Below, one piece after another: positions 11,315-23,939 of a stretch of DNA of 64,000 bases. The translations under genes and the position numbers were made by a program. The stretch covers positions 31,248,001 through 31,312,000 of the forward strand of contig OX419757.1 in assembly GCA_948567375.1 (NCBI GenBank), read 5' to 3'. The notes below the pieces were generated by a model. That model was given only the letters and a program-made list of their open reading frames with translations, had not been told where the DNA came from and searched no databases. How positions within the stretch are numbered: the first letter of the stretch is position 1; the number at the start of each line of letters is the position of its first letter. The DNA comes from Lunularia cruciata (Eukaryota; Streptophyta; Marchantiopsida; Lunulariales; Lunulariaceae).

Positions 11315-13080
11315 TACTTACAAAGAACACATCTCAAACAACAATGGTGGAGACTATTCTGAAGTTGTTCAAGCCTAAGAGGACAACCTATCTCAATAAC
11401 AACCAAACCATCTTCTTTGAACACATATGGTGGGGATAATTGGTGAATAGGGCCCATATTTTTATGTGTAAGCAAGGAGCCTACTCAAAAAATTGGAGGA
11501 TTATGGTGGAGTGACATATCTAGCACTCTTTGCTATCCACTTCTACATGGAGTTTAATCTCTTGACCAAGTTGTAAAGGAAGAATTTCCCAAACTATTAG
11601 CATCTAATGGGTTACTTTGTTTCATAGCCTAAAGGTAGGTCTCTCATCTAGAAATATCAACTTGCAAATGAGGAGTAAAAGAAGACAAGAAAATTTGTGA
11701 AAGTGAACAAAGAGGAAAAAATCATGGTGAAAAAAAGAGGTCAATGCTCACAAGATTGCAGGTACCAAAAGAGAGGTTGAGGAAGAATCTACAAGTCATC
11801 AATGTATCTTTGGAAGAGGAAGCTGAAGATTCAAACAAAGAAGAAGAGAACTTCCTTACCTTGTAGAAATAAGTGAAAAAGTATAAAGAAGAAGCAGACC
11901 AATATGAAGACACACACTCTACCCTATTGGAAGAAGAGTAGAAGGCACAAAAGGAGAAGTTAATCAAAGAAGAGGAGGAGAAGGTTCCCATCCCAAACAA
12001 ATTTCCACTCCCAAGATACACATGATCAAGAAGTTGTCCATTGTGCACAAAGACTAAAGACCAAAACTAGCCAAAAGTGAGCACCAAAAAAAAGGAGAAA
12101 AGGTAAAAAAGTAGAAGAACCCAAGCCATCCAAAGACAAAGAAGAAATAAAAATCAACATCAAAGATGAAGTGGAAGATCCTTGGAGGCAATACCATTGA
12201 TGGTGAGTGCAACCTTATGTCAAGAATGCAAATCTCTTATAAAAAGGATCTAAGTTCATCATACATTTGGTGGGGCTGGTATTAAAGTTGATGGAGGATC
12301 TTGCTCACCTACCAAAGACTTATACAAAGATGTCACAAACTACATCTCTCTTATCCAAAGGCTACACAATATTTCCTGCTTGATGAAGGTGGAGCATGCT
12401 GAGGCAAAGGAGGAGATAGGGAAAATGTGGAACCTAGATGAGGAGGATAAACTCTTTAGTATAGGAAAACTTCAAGGCAACAACAAAGACTACTTACTTC
12501 TTGTAGATAAAATGAAGAAGAAAGAAGAAATCAAGAAACTACAATGAGAGTTGAGAGCCCTTCAACTCAAGGCCAAAGGTAAGCAGCAAAGAGCAATTGA
12601 GGATCAAGCAAAAAGAAGTGGCCAGCATCTTATAGGAGTTAGAGAAGGCCAAGATTTGCTTAGTACCACTAGATGTACAGTTTGTCAAATACAACAATGA
12701 AGGAATGGCTGCCAAGTTGAAGAAGGAAAAGGAGGAGAGTGTAGTAGATCAATCCCAAATGAGGAAAGAGGTGAAGAAAGAATAAGAAGCATTGCACAAT
12801 CATTTGGAGGAAGAGCATGCAAAGATCCTCAAACAACTAGAAGAAGTTAGGGACCAATTTGTGGAAATACTAGAAGAAGCAGCCTAAGGTAAATGAAGAA
12901 GACCAAACTAAACAAATTGAAGCTACAAGTGTAGAAGCTAGAAAGGAAGAGGTACAAGGACAAAAAAGATGGACCAGCTAGCAGTTAGGATTTGGGAACG
13001 TAAAGAATAGGAAGTTCATCAAAGCATATGATGCCTGCTTATCAGACATAATAGATTACAAGAAAAGGACCAATGTACTC
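11315..13080 (+). pseudogene. G1: coding-like, lysine/glutamate-rich region of an unclassified element
   Basis: No family recognised. Around 11505-11560 a broken frame gives YLALFAIHFYMEFNLLTK, which resembles VVAHFIMHFYLRMGFLTK at 16705-16760 (G2) and VPFAAHFFLGLNSMN at 26195-26250 (G3). Downstream, to about 12980, the plus strand is dominated by GAA, GAG, AAG and AAA codons, suggesting a long charged coiled-coil protein now full of stops. No RT, integrase, transposase or protease block is visible. The three copies share the order: short conserved block, then charged region, then LTR-like end. A Gag-only non-autonomous LTR element is the simplest reading, but this is inference. Confidence 0.45.
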
Positions 13081-13129
13081 ATTAGGAATTTTAAAGGCAA
13101 AGGTAGTTCTTTACAATAATTCCTTAGGC

Positions 13130-14060
13130 TAAAGACACTTCATTGAGAGAAGGTCTTTGTAGTTGTAGGATCATTGAGTGGAGTTAAGCCAAATACCTTC
13201 ATAGTTATATATCTTGCACATGTAACCTCCAAAGTTGTAGGTCCAAAGGGGTAGAATTTCAAATTGCCTTTGTGGAAGCTTGATCATTCCTTGATATGTG
13301 TAAGGCATCTAATTAACCTTCATTTGATAAGGATAAGATAGGAATAGAATCATAATAGTACAATCTAGATGTATGAAGTAGATCTTTGAAATACTTCCAC
13401 CATTAGATCTGTTTAGGGCTGAACAAGAGAAAATATTTAATGCTTAAGCTTGATAAAATCAATTTTTTCTCTCTTAATCAAAGCTCAATGGAAGCTCTCT
13501 AATTTCTTTATTATTTTTACTTGCATATTGAGTATTGGTGAATGTCTTTGTTGATTAGAAGTGAGGAAATTTTATAGTAAGAACATAAGTGCTTGAGTGT
13601 AGGGAGTGATCCTTGGGGTTCTAAAGGAGAAAGGCATTAAAATGAAGGTAATATATGAGTTAGAGCAATGAAAGTACTAGAAAATTGAAAAGCAAAACAT
13701 CTGGTAAATGTGTAGACTCCTTTGAAGTTGTGAGTTTTTGGAAGGGCAACATGTCACCTTTGGAGCTGAAGTCTTTGGGATAAAGTGGCCTTTGAAGTGG
13801 ATTGAATCATCACCTTTAAGATTAAATTGGAATTTACTTGTAGTAAAAGTAATCTTGATTTTTCCATTTTCCATAATGAACCATAGGGGGTGACACTATA
13901 GTTTTTTAAGGATTATCTCATGCCCAAGAGGTTAAAAAAGAAATAATAAATGGTGTAGTTACACTTCTCTTCAATTCTAGCCATTTCCAATCTGTTTCCT
14001 CAAGGGAATGACCTATCACTTACCAATATATCACTTCTTTTTGACACTAACAACACTCAT
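13130..14060 (+). repeat. G1 terminal, LTR-like region
   Basis: Shares with 18780-19640 and 27430-28460 a pattern ending in a block around tgcccaagaggttaaa (13921 here, 19604 in G2; 28385 in G3 as tacccaagagactaaa), followed by aa(a)gaaa and an A/T-rich tail. Repetition after three similar charged regions suggests an LTR or 3' region of family G. Termini and target duplications were not found. Confidence 0.35.
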
Positions 14061-16091
14061 CACATGGTATGTAATCATCATAGGGTGTGTCCTTGCCATC
14101 TCATGAGGTTGTGCCCTATCCAATTTTCCTCATCCCAAGCCACAAGTGATACCATGTAAGAACTTATGAGAATAACTTAAGAAGAAATAGAAGAAAAAAT
14201 CTAGTTCTTGGTCAATGAAGAGAATGCAGATATATCTTGCTTGAACAATGTGGGTATCATGTAAAATGTTGAGTGTTTATTTCTTTCTAGACCATCTCAA
14301 GAAGATTTTCCTAGCAAAATAGCTCACTCAAATTGCTTGGAATTTAGGCATCAATAGATTCAAGAATTGATTTGGAACTACATTTCCCCGTTACCTACAA
14401 TTATTACTGAGTTGTCTTTGATCTTTTGTCTCTTCACCTTGCATAAGTGTAGGAGCTAGGAGTTAGAACTTCAAGTCTTTGTTGATTGACTTTGAGTGCC
14501 TATCAACGACCAGATGTCTTGCTGATCATGTGCTCAAGGATCCTAGTCATGTACTTCATGATCAATAGTTGTAGGATCATGCTCCATCCTTTGTAACATC
14601 CTTCCCAACCAAACATACTACAAGAATAGAAAAAAAGCTGCTTTGAATGCTAATTAGGAGTCTCTTTTTAATTTTTCAAATACTTATATGCAATCCAAGA
14701 GTTTGAAGTTGGAACACCTTGATGAAAATGAATGTGTCATGGATTAATGGAAGGGAAAATGTATAATTATAAGGTAGAATACCTTAATAATATATTTTAG
14801 TAGAATTGAATGATATTAGTCACTGTAAAATTTTAGAAAATAGTCCCAAATAGGATCTAAGTAGTTGAACAAAGGAATATTCAAAAGTAATTAGGATATT
14901 CCTATTGATAGAATAGTCTAATGAAGTACTATGAACCTTAGAAGTTGTATAGATGGATATTGTCACAACCCATTTTTTCTTTTGTCCCATTTTTTCTTGT
15001 TTCGAGTAGTTTAGTAGTGTTTCAGACAATAGACTTAGTCTTAAGATGGTACTAAGCAAGAAAAAAAGATTAGTTTATGCTATGTACTAAACTAAGTCTA
15101 AATCTGGCTGGAGGAACCTCTTGCTAAATATAGGTTTCCATGATGAAGATTGGGATTCTACTACCATGACCAAAAAACATGGAATTTTTTGTTGTACCAT
15201 ATTTATGCTAAATTGAGCCAAGCAATAAGAACTATAATACAAGTTAGAAGTTTGTGAGATGGCTCGCACCAAAGTGGCAATGGCTCACAACAAAGTTAGA
15301 AGTTTGTGAAAGTCCTTAGTATGAGCTGCAAATCAATGAGATTCAATCAAAATGATGTGTCATAGGATTACACCACCAATTCAAAATCCATAATCTGCAA
15401 TTGTTGGTGAGCTACCAGCAACCATTTGTGATAATTTTGCTCAAGGGACTCACGTGTGTACCATTTGACCATGACCCTTCATCAACCATCATAATAGTTG
15501 AGGAGCAACCAGATGAAGGGATTTATAAAAATCCAACCTTTCTCCACAAGAAGTCACTTTTACTTTTTTCACTTTTCATTCTTCTCGTGTAGGAAATGCT
15601 TGAACTGTTGTTCAAGATTTGTTGCAAACTTGAGTGTAGACGTATAAGAGTGCTAAGTGAGGTAAATTAATATGAGAGAAACTAGATTTAGATACTTGCA
15701 AGATGGCTAATTGAGCAATGGTGGTTAGGATAGAAGAAAAACCATGCAAAGTGGATTAGATAATTTGCAAACCTCCTAAATTATATAAGTGGAGATTTTA
15801 TTGTGGAGTTGAATAATTTAAAGTAGAAATCTAAACTTTCTATTGTGGGATTGGAATTTTATACACCTATCAATGTTATAAGAAATACAAGAAACACATA
15901 CACAAGATTGTTAAGAGCCAACCTTGTACATGGACAGAAGACCATTGGCAATAGGGTTTAGGGAAAAAGTGCATACCATTTAGCCAAATCTACATTTATA
16001 CTCCTCATGGTTGGCCAAGCAAGAGTACAAAGGCCAAGATAGTCAATGCATTTGTAGGAGTGAAGTCTAATAATGGGTATAAGATACAATA
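14061..16091. other. AT-rich stretch, fragments of family G only
   Basis: No gene recognised. Around 14870-14945 there is a diverged relative of the 107-bp unit duplicated at 19724-19937 (shared pieces: ggaatattc..., tagtctaat.aagtacta.gaacctt), so this part probably belongs to the same element family. 15990-16091 resembles 4900-4991, the left part of G1. Confidence 0.35.
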
Positions 16092-16518
16092 TGTAATAAT
16101 ATGAAGTTTACCAACAAGTTAGTCAAGATTAACAAAGCAATAACTAGGCCAAATTAGCCCAGAATATTCTAGAAACATCTAGGAAACTACTTGGTACCTT
16201 CCAAGTATTGGATAACATGCATACCGAGTGGTTACTTATAGGAGGAAGCTTCTTGGGAAGTTTCATGGCTAGTTTAGCTTATATGCCAAGTGGGTGGCTT
16301 CTAGAAGGAAGCTTCTTGGGAAGCTTCTTGGCTAGCTTAGCTTGTACACCAAGTAGGCAGCTTCTAGAAGGAAGCTTCTCAAGAACCTTGTATGTTTCTC
16401 TATAAATATCAAAACCCAAGCTCATGCTAGGCATTTGGAGCTTCTCTCATTCAAGTGTCCCAATGTGATCTTCTACTCAGGTATTCCATTCTCCTATTTC
16501 TCTCCTTGATCTTTTACA
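16092..16518 (+). repeat. Family-1 solo LTR (427 bp)
   Basis: Starts TGTAATAATATG, ends CTTTTACA. Flanked by caata (16087-16091) and aaata (16519-16523), a 4-of-5 match consistent with a decayed 5-bp duplication. It carries a perfect HSE GAAtaTTCtaGAA (16162-16174), further GAAGCTTC and TTCTAGAA cores, and the TATA box tataaatatc near 16401. No internal element sequence adjoins it. It lies in family-G sequence. Confidence 0.8.
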
Positions 16519-16639
16519 AAATATCTAAAGGATCCCACCTAACAAGTAGTAATGGAATTGATCATGAATTTTTTTCAATCAAAACAAACATTGTCAATCA
16601 CAACCAGGTTATTTTCTTCCATTTGTGCATAAAGAGAAA

Positions 16640-18620
16640 TCTATGAGCTGGGAGTGGATGTTCTATGGGCAAATAAATGAGCTTCTAGAGGACATGGAAC
16701 AAGGATTAGCCATAGTTGTAGCACACTTCATCATGCACTTCTACCTAAGAATGGGCTTTTTGACAAAGAGAAGGAGAAATTTTTGAGGCACTTCCACCAT
16801 CTGGCCTACTTCAATGGATATCCAAATTGGCCAATTAAATAACCAAGTACACAATGGAAATGAGGAGTCTGCTTGTACCAAGAAAATCATTCCTATAAAA
16901 AAATCTTACAACACCATTGTAATTAGTAAGAAGGTACTTGCAACAAAGGCCAAAGCCTTGGTCTCCAAGAAACAAAAGAAAGACTAGGTCCTAGAAGTAT
17001 CATAAGAGAAAATAGAAGGGATAAAGCCAAGATATACAATGGAAATGAGGCCTTTATGACCAATGAAGGTCATTTTGGCTCAAAGAGACCTCCCAAATAA
17101 GAACAGGTCAAGCAATGATAACTTGTTTACATGCATCTTGTCACTGGATGCCAACAACAAAATATGAGAAGAGAGGCAATGAACAAGGAAGCACAATTGT
17201 CACAAACTCTTGAAGAAGTTATGAATGAAAAGTGGAAAGCACTAATGGAGGATGACAATAATACTTCCATCAGGTTCTAAAGGAAGCATCTATGCAAGTG
17301 CCTATCTTCTTCTCCAAACCTTGCCAACCTACAAATCCTAAGATGAACATTGCAGATATTATTTTGGGTACACAAACCAAAAAAGGTCCATAATGGTTGA
17401 GGAATTGCAGAAGTTGGAAGAAGAAGCCCAAAAGTAAAAAAGGAAGATTCTACTATGGGCTGCCTAAAAGGAGACAAACACACCAATATAGCCAACAAGA
17501 TGATGTCAAAATGCATCAAGATAGGCAATGCTTCCCATGATACACCATTAGCACAATCTCCAACTCAATGGGAGAAAATAAATACAATGGAAGATATTTT
17601 CTGTTGTCTGCAATACTACAATAACTTGATGGCATAGTTGATATTGATATACTTTGTACATGTGATGATGTCAACAATGGAACTATTAGAGGAGATTGCA
17701 CCCTATGACAAAGAGCTAGACTACACTATCAATGAGATAGCTAAGCTTGTACGTACCTTCACAACAAGACAAGTATAGTCACCAAACACAAAGCCATACT
17801 TTGTACCAAACTGACCAACACCAACAAATGACTTGCATAAGAGACCACTTTGTCTCAAGAGAAGGAAAAATTGCTTGAGAAGTTCCAAAAGGAGGGATTG
17901 GCATTAAGAAAACAACACAAATTCATCCTGCAATGCCTAAAAATAAAGGTAGATGCTATGTAGATTAAGTTCAAGGACCAACAAACTCAACATGAAGAAC
18001 AACTAAAGGCACAAGATGAAGAGTTATCAATTGTCAAAAATGAACCAGAGGCCACCAATACAAAGGCAATTGCATTAGATGGGTGGTACAAGAACCTAAA
18101 GAGCTCACATTCCTTGTATCCAAGAACTTCTTATGAGCTTAAAATTAGCATGGGAGAAGGAGGAGGAGATTACAATAAAGGTACAAGAGGACCTGAAGTA
18201 AAAAATTCAACAAGACTACAAGAACCTAACAAATGAATATATGAAGCTACTAACAATCATATAGCATAAGGCAACTCATTCTTGGGCTAGTCGGAAAGGA
18301 TGGCAAAAAATAAAGCAAATCAAACAAAGATCAAAGACTTCAAAATTGAAATCAAGGCTCTTGAGAAGAAGGTCTATACAAATGACCAATTAATGGCCTT
18401 GTCCCTCAAAATGTAGAGCCACATGAACTCCAAGTTCAAACAGGCACAAATGAGTGTCATAAACAAGGTCATTGGATAAGTTCAAACAGGCACAAATGAG
18501 TGTCATAAACAAGGTCATTGGATATAGATAGGAGCTTGTAGAGCTCATCCAAATCTGTAGAGGCGTAAGTAGTTTGTCACAAGTGCAACCAAATCATCAT
18601 ATGAAGACTAAAAACCTCAA
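16640..18620 (+). pseudogene. G2: coding-like charged region of the unclassified element
   Basis: Second copy of the family-G coding-like module. A broken frame at about 16700-16790 gives QGLAIVVAHFIMHFYLRMG, resembling the G1 and G3 blocks. Downstream, to about 18600, codons for Lys, Glu, Gln and Thr dominate, with stops every few tens of codons. A perfect 46-bp tandem duplication lies at 18432-18523. No enzymatic domain of a known transposon class is visible. Confidence 0.45.
18432..18523. repeat. Perfect 46-bp tandem duplication
   Basis: The unit at 18432-18477 (starting aagttcaaacaggc, ending cattggat) is repeated without change at 18478-18523. 46 is not a multiple of three, so it shifts the frame. 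Perfect identity in otherwise decayed sequence indicates a recent event. Confidence 0.9.
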
Positions 18621-18779
18621 CATTTCCTTACAACCTCGAGTTGTGGAAACCATCATAATGAGCAACCATTTTCTTAATTGTTTCATCTTGTAGTTTATTT
18701 TATATCTTATATTTCATTCACTTTTTGTAGTTGTAATCAAGACACTTTGTACTTGTAACTAGTTTATAGACCTTACACA

Positions 18780-19640
18780 AATACAAATCCAAGTAGACAG
18801 ACCATTATATTACACAAGAAGATATGACAAATTTGCTAAGATGGCATCACCATGTCATATATGAAAAATTTGAGTGGGATATATATATAGAGGGCTTAGA
18901 ACCAATCATTTTTGTGATCATTTGGTGCACTCTTTCTTTATAGTAAATGAGAAATACCATCAATAGTATCAAGTCAATGTATGTGTATGTTTGTTTCTCT
19001 TTATATGAATGTATGCCTACTTAGTAGTGAAGAATCTTGGCATAGAGGTGTAAGCATTGGAGTGAAAGGATCATTTTTTTGGAACTAGAGGATGGACCTG
19101 TAGGGACTCTATATAGGCTAGCAAAATTTCATAATAGACTTTTATAGGCCTAGGTATTGTTAAGTATCTCAAATCAAGAGACTAAGTAATAGGAATCATT
19201 TTACTCACTTGTAAAGTAATGCTTTCTAAGAATTGTAGCAAACTATGTTACAATCATAGATGACAAGGAGATTGGATCTTTGGGAGATTTGACTCCAATT
19301 TATTGTGCAAGTTAAATCCTACTGCTTGTGAGAAATTTTGAGATGTATTTATCTCATATGACCTAATGTTCAAAAAAATAGTGCAAAGAGTAAATTATAG
19401 AATGATCATGACAATAGTAGGCAATAGTTTGGTCAAGCTAATTAGAGGTAGGAAATTCTAGGACAAGGTGACCTTTCTGCTACAACTAATCCATCACCTT
19501 CAACAGCTCTCTGGAATAAAATTATCATAAAAGTGATTTGTAATCATTTACATTTTTATAGTATGCCACTAAACGTGAGACTACCTTCTTTTGGGAATTA
19601 CTTTGCCCAAGAGGTTAAATATGAAACAATAAATAATTTG
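18780..19640 (+). repeat. G2 terminal, LTR-like region
   Basis: Follows the G2 charged region. Contains a TATA-like atatatatagaggg near 18881 and the family-G block at 19604. Comparable with 13130-14060 and 27430-28460. Exact ends not determined. Confidence 0.35.
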
Positions 19641-19723
19641 CTTCATGACACTTTTACCTCATTTTTGTCATATTTAACATATTCTCATACGATAGACCAA
19701 TTCTTACTGTGATATTACAAATT

Positions 19724-19937
19724 TGAATGACATCACCTTGTTATAGATATTCAAAATTAAGTTGGAATATTCTGATTGATTAAGAAGTCTAATAAAGTAC
19801 TAAGAACCTTCTTAGTAGGTGAGTAGACTTTGAATGACATCACATTGTTATAAATATTAAAAATTAAGTTGGAATATTCTGATTGATTAAGTAGTCTAGT
19901 AAAGTACTAAGAACCTTCTTAGTAGTTTAGTAGACTT
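19724..19937. repeat. 107-bp tandem duplication
   Basis: Units 19724-19830 and 19831-19937 both start gaatgacatcac and end agtagactt, with a few substitutions. A third, more diverged relative lies near 14870-14945. Confidence 0.8.
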
Positions 19938-20900
19938 AGGCTAAAGACACTGAGAATGTTCCCACTAATCAAGTAACTTGGTCAACAAGTTAGCAATTGA
20001 ACTCATAAAGAAACAAGCTTGCATATATCAGATCCATGTATGTAGAGGAGTATGAGGGAAAAGAGATACACCCAAAACTATATGTAATGGGTTTTAAATT
20101 ATTGTATGGATTATTATCTAAATGAATACAGGAGGTACCTCAAGGTCCTATTATTCATACTTGAGATGTATATAGGTCTTCTTTTGGTAAGTTAAAAATT
20201 ATCTTCCAGACCAAATTATCTTCATACCCAAGTTACCCAATCCTTAGAAAGATTCCTCAAATAGATTGAGAACATTTTTGAGTACCTTCTTAATCTACTT
20301 TATCACTATGAAGGTTAATACACCACCTTTAAACATTCATTATAAGAGTTATTAGGTGTTTTCTGGAGTATCTTCTATGAGTTTTGAGTAGCTCACACAC
20401 TAGATTTTATTATAAAATTATCATAAATTATTATAAATTATCATTGCACTATATACTTATCTATCTTAAGTATAGTGTTCATGACTACAACAAAACAACT
20501 TGGCAAAGCTTTTCCTCAATTCAGCTCAATTATCACTTTCAAACAGCTTATGGTGTATACATATGCAAGATATTAATCTAGAAAGCTAGATGAGATATAT
20601 AGAGTCTCGTTGCTATTTCTAAGTTCAACTTGAGCTTAACACTTGAGCATTAAATGTCAAAAAAGAACTCATTCTCAAGCTTAAGGAAAAAATTGCCACA
20701 AGATTGCTAAGAGGTGCCTCTCAACCAAAGAGGTGTTTCCCTATCTCCCTTTCTATATTACATTTTATTTTTGTTCTTGATCCATCTCTTCTTTTATATG
20801 ACTTTCTAGGTTCTAATATTCTCTATTAGAAGACAAATAGAGAACAAATTACTTTGATAAATATTGATTTTATACAATAGTTTGAAATTTTTTTGTAAGG

Positions 20901-20940
<40 letters not shown>

Positions 20941-21347
20941 ATATATATAATGACTTTTATTTTTCTTTATTTTTTAAGCGGTTGTAGAGGTAGCAAGTTT
21001 TGAGGTTGTAATAGATGCATTTGGTTTTATTTTTAATTTTGGTATAAATAATAGTTTACATTAACCATAAAATTTCACAAAAAGCATAAAGATAAAGAGA
21101 GTACTCTTGATGTTAATTATGGGATATCATTAACAATGTTATTGATCTGTTGTTGGATATTGCTCTTTGCATAAATAAAAAATATTCATGATAGGATTAA
21201 AAAAATTAATTATTTAAATAAAAGGAAATAATTTAATTATTTTATGTCAATAAACCTTCTACTATTTTAATGTGTTGTTAATTACATGATATTATAAATA
21301 GACTTATTGGTTGTTTTATTTATGGTCCCTAAGTACCTCTTTAGATA
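19938..21347. other. AT-rich stretch without recognised gene
   Basis: No coding region or element end recognised apart from the TA microsatellite at 20902-20949. Probably transposon debris. Confidence 0.4.
20902..20949. repeat. (TA)n microsatellite
   Basis: About 18 TA units broken by one ct near 20939-20940, then four more units. Confidence 0.95.
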
Positions 21348-21919
21348 TGTAATAGCTTGAGGACGGAAGCACACAAGATTGGAACTCTCAAAAACTCATG
21401 CAACAAAGGAGCACCTTGTCTTTATTATATAGCAAAGAGTATTCTCCAAAAGAAACTACACCGTTAGATTAGATAGATAGATTGATGTTGTGTCAACAAG
21501 ATACACCCTTAAATTAGATATATGGATTGGTGACATGCTGATCCTTGTACTATTTAGTTGGTCAAAAAAGTTTGACCAAAGGGAAATCTTTGGGGAATAG
21601 TAATTTAGGAAGTTCAAAACAACATGGAAGAGGTACCATTGAAAAGATCTTGATGAGATAAACAAAGAGGGAGAAGACAATGGCTGTTCTTATGTAAGGG
21701 GGAGTAGGATTCCATTTTTTGAGGCCTAATTTTATCATTTAGGCCTCCAAACATGGCAGTGAAGGTTTTGGTGTATTTTTTACTTTTGCCTTATTAGTAA
21801 AAGTTCTCTTTTGATGACTCTTCTCTTTGATCTACTTAGACCATCATTTATAATACCTTTAAAGATATTACCAAGCCAATTTTCATTTGTTTTTAATTTG
21901 TCTAGCTAATGGTATTACA
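21348..21919 (-). repeat. 3' LTR of element F (572 bp)
   Basis: Plus strand starts TGTAATAGC and ends GGTATTACA. Contains the reversed TATA region tattatatagc near 21421. It is shorter than the 730-bp family-2 LTRs and resembles the 5' LTR of element E (51020-51534), so these two form a subgroup. Confidence 0.75.
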
Positions 21920-22142
21920 AACCTCCCTCCTTTAAGACACAAGGTCCTTGTTGCAAAGTCAGTGCTCAAAATATTGCACTACTATCAATGCGTTGGCCAA
22001 GTTAGCTACAGTTTCCCAAATGGCCTCATACAATGGCATCCTTTATAGTAGATAAGATATTCAACACATTGATGGTGGGTACCTTGGATGTATTTTTGGA
22101 GAATATGCTCACCTTTGTATTCCTCTATTCCATCAATGGTGC

Positions 22143-22147
22143 TAGTG
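22143..22147. repeat. Target-site duplication (TAGTG), left copy
   Basis: TAGTG at 22143-22147 recurs at 22887-22891, flanking the family-2 solo LTR. The right copy overlaps the first two bases of the family-1 LTR that starts at 22890. Confidence 0.85.
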
Positions 22148-22886
22148 TGTAATAATCCAAGGACAAGAGAAGAGAGAAAACACAGATTACACACTCAACA
22201 TTTGGTGCCCCAAAGGAGCACCCTCTCTTTATTATATAGACAAAGAAGATCTCCTCCAAGGAAGCTCCACCATAGGATTATGCACACAGATAAGTGGTAT
22301 GTCATCAAGCTCCATCCTTGTATTAATTACTTGGATGGGTGACATGTTGGTCTAGGTCCTATCTGGTTGGTCCAATAAGCTTTGACCAGAGGGAATCTTT
22401 TAGGGAATCTTCCTATAGGAGTCTCAGAATCACATGAGTAAGGTACCGTTGGAAAGCTCTCGATGAGACAAATCAGGGGGAGGGAAGGCCAGCCTTTCCT
22501 TTGGTGGGTGGGGAGGGGGTCTGCACATTTTTGAGGCCTAATTCATCCGTTTAAGCCTCCAAAATTGCCTTCAAAGATTTTAGGCATATTTCGGTTCCTA
22601 CTCTATTATTAGAAGTCCCCTTTTGGTGATACCTCTTTCTGATCTGTTTAGTCCATCATGTGTAACATCCTTCTAAATGTTACCAATCAATTCTCACCTT
22701 TAAATCATATGTCTAGCTATTGGTTCTAAGGTTCTCAAGTCTATTTTGGTTTCTGCTCTATTAGTAAAAGTACTCTTTTGGTGATACTTCTATCTGATCT
22801 ATTTTGACCATCATGTATAACATCATTTTAGATGCTACCAAACCAAATTTCACATCTAGATCATATGGCTAGCTTGTGGTATTACA
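22148..22886 (-). repeat. Family-2 solo LTR (739 bp)
   Basis: Plus strand starts TGTAATAATCC and ends TGGTATTACA, with the reversed TATA region near 22231. Perfect 5-bp duplication. It inserted exactly at the boundary between element F and the older family-1 solo LTR to its right. Confidence 0.9.
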
Positions 22887-22889
22887 TAG

Positions 22890-23340
22890 TGTAACAATGT
22901 AGAGTTTATAGATAAGTTAACCAAGACTTATAAAGTAGCAAATAGGCCAAATTAGCCAAGAACTATAAGAATATTCTAGAAGCATCTAGGAAGGTTCTTG
23001 GTACCTTTCAAGTATTGAGTATGCTAAATGGCAATTTCAAGGGAAAACTTCTTGGGAAGCTTCCGATTAGCTTAGTTTACAGGTCAAGTAGGTGACTTGC
23101 TTAGCTTGCATGCCAAGTAAGTGGCTTCTAGAAGGAAATTTCTCAAGAAGTTTCTTGGTTAAATTAGCTTGCACTCTAAGAAGGCCACTTTTATGAAGCT
23201 TCATGAAAGCCTTGTATATTTTTATAAAAACCAAAGCCCAAGCTGATGCTAGGCATTCAAAGCTTCTCTCATTCAAGAGTCCTAATGTGATTTTTCACTC
23301 TGAACTTCTATTCTCCTATTTCTCTCCTTGGTCTTTTATA
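22890..23340 (+). repeat. Family-1 solo LTR (about 451 bp)
   Basis: Starts TGTAACAATG and ends CTTTTATA. Perfect HSE GAAtaTTCtaGAA at 22969-22981, further repeat units, and a decayed TATA region (atatttttataaaaacc near 23216). Element F resumes at 23341 (attggacaagg). No convincing target duplication remains. Confidence 0.75.
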
Positions 23341-23939
23341 ATTGGACAAGGTCAAGCTTCTTTTGTAGAAGGAAAGTATGGAGGTTGGGTGCATAACATC
23401 ATAGTAAAGAAATGTGGAACACTAGATGGATTTTCATGTGTGAGGGTAGCTCAAGATGATATGCCATTGCTCCAATGCATTGGATGATGGGAAAAGGACC
23501 AATGAAGTAGGGTTTGAACTTATGAGGGCCAACCAACATAATGTTGATGATAGACAACCACACTTGATCCCTAACTTCAAACTCCATGTGCTGGCAATGT
23601 GCATTTGCATATTATTTTGGCAATTTGAGCTATCCTTAACGTATCCTTGGCATTCTCCATGCCCTATTGGATTTGAGACACCAGAGGATTGACAACATCA
23701 ACTTTGGTAGCCATTGAGTTGACCTTTACTAAGCTTAAAGAGGTGAAAAGATGTTCTCAATACATGAGGAAGAATAGTGTGAGTTTTGTAGGTGCATTCA
23801 TCAAATCATTGTAGGAAAATTATACCAAGGAAAGCAGTGTGTCCTACCTTTCTTGGTCTTCCAAAGTGAAGTCCCATAAGATGTCCTTGATAGTGCAATT
23901 GGCATGTTTTGTTTGTTCATTGGTTTGGGGATGGTAGGT
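23341..23939 (-). pseudogene. Integrase C-terminal fragment of element F
   Basis: Minus-strand frame 23399-23587 reads MEFEVRDQVWLS...LVGPHKFKPYFIGPF...AYHLELPSHMKIHLVFH. This matches the equivalent part of element D (plus, 44620-44810), the linker between integrase core and chromodomain of chromoviruses. Above it, minus-strand frame 23801-24028 carries the core piece TIPKPMNKQ, broken by the solo LTR that starts at 23940. Confidence 0.75.

Noticed and set aside
11722-12048. 108-codon minus-strand frame rich in Ser and Phe
   Set aside because: It is the reverse complement of the Glu/Lys-rich plus-strand module (GAA/AAG codons read as TTC/CTT), so it is a shadow.
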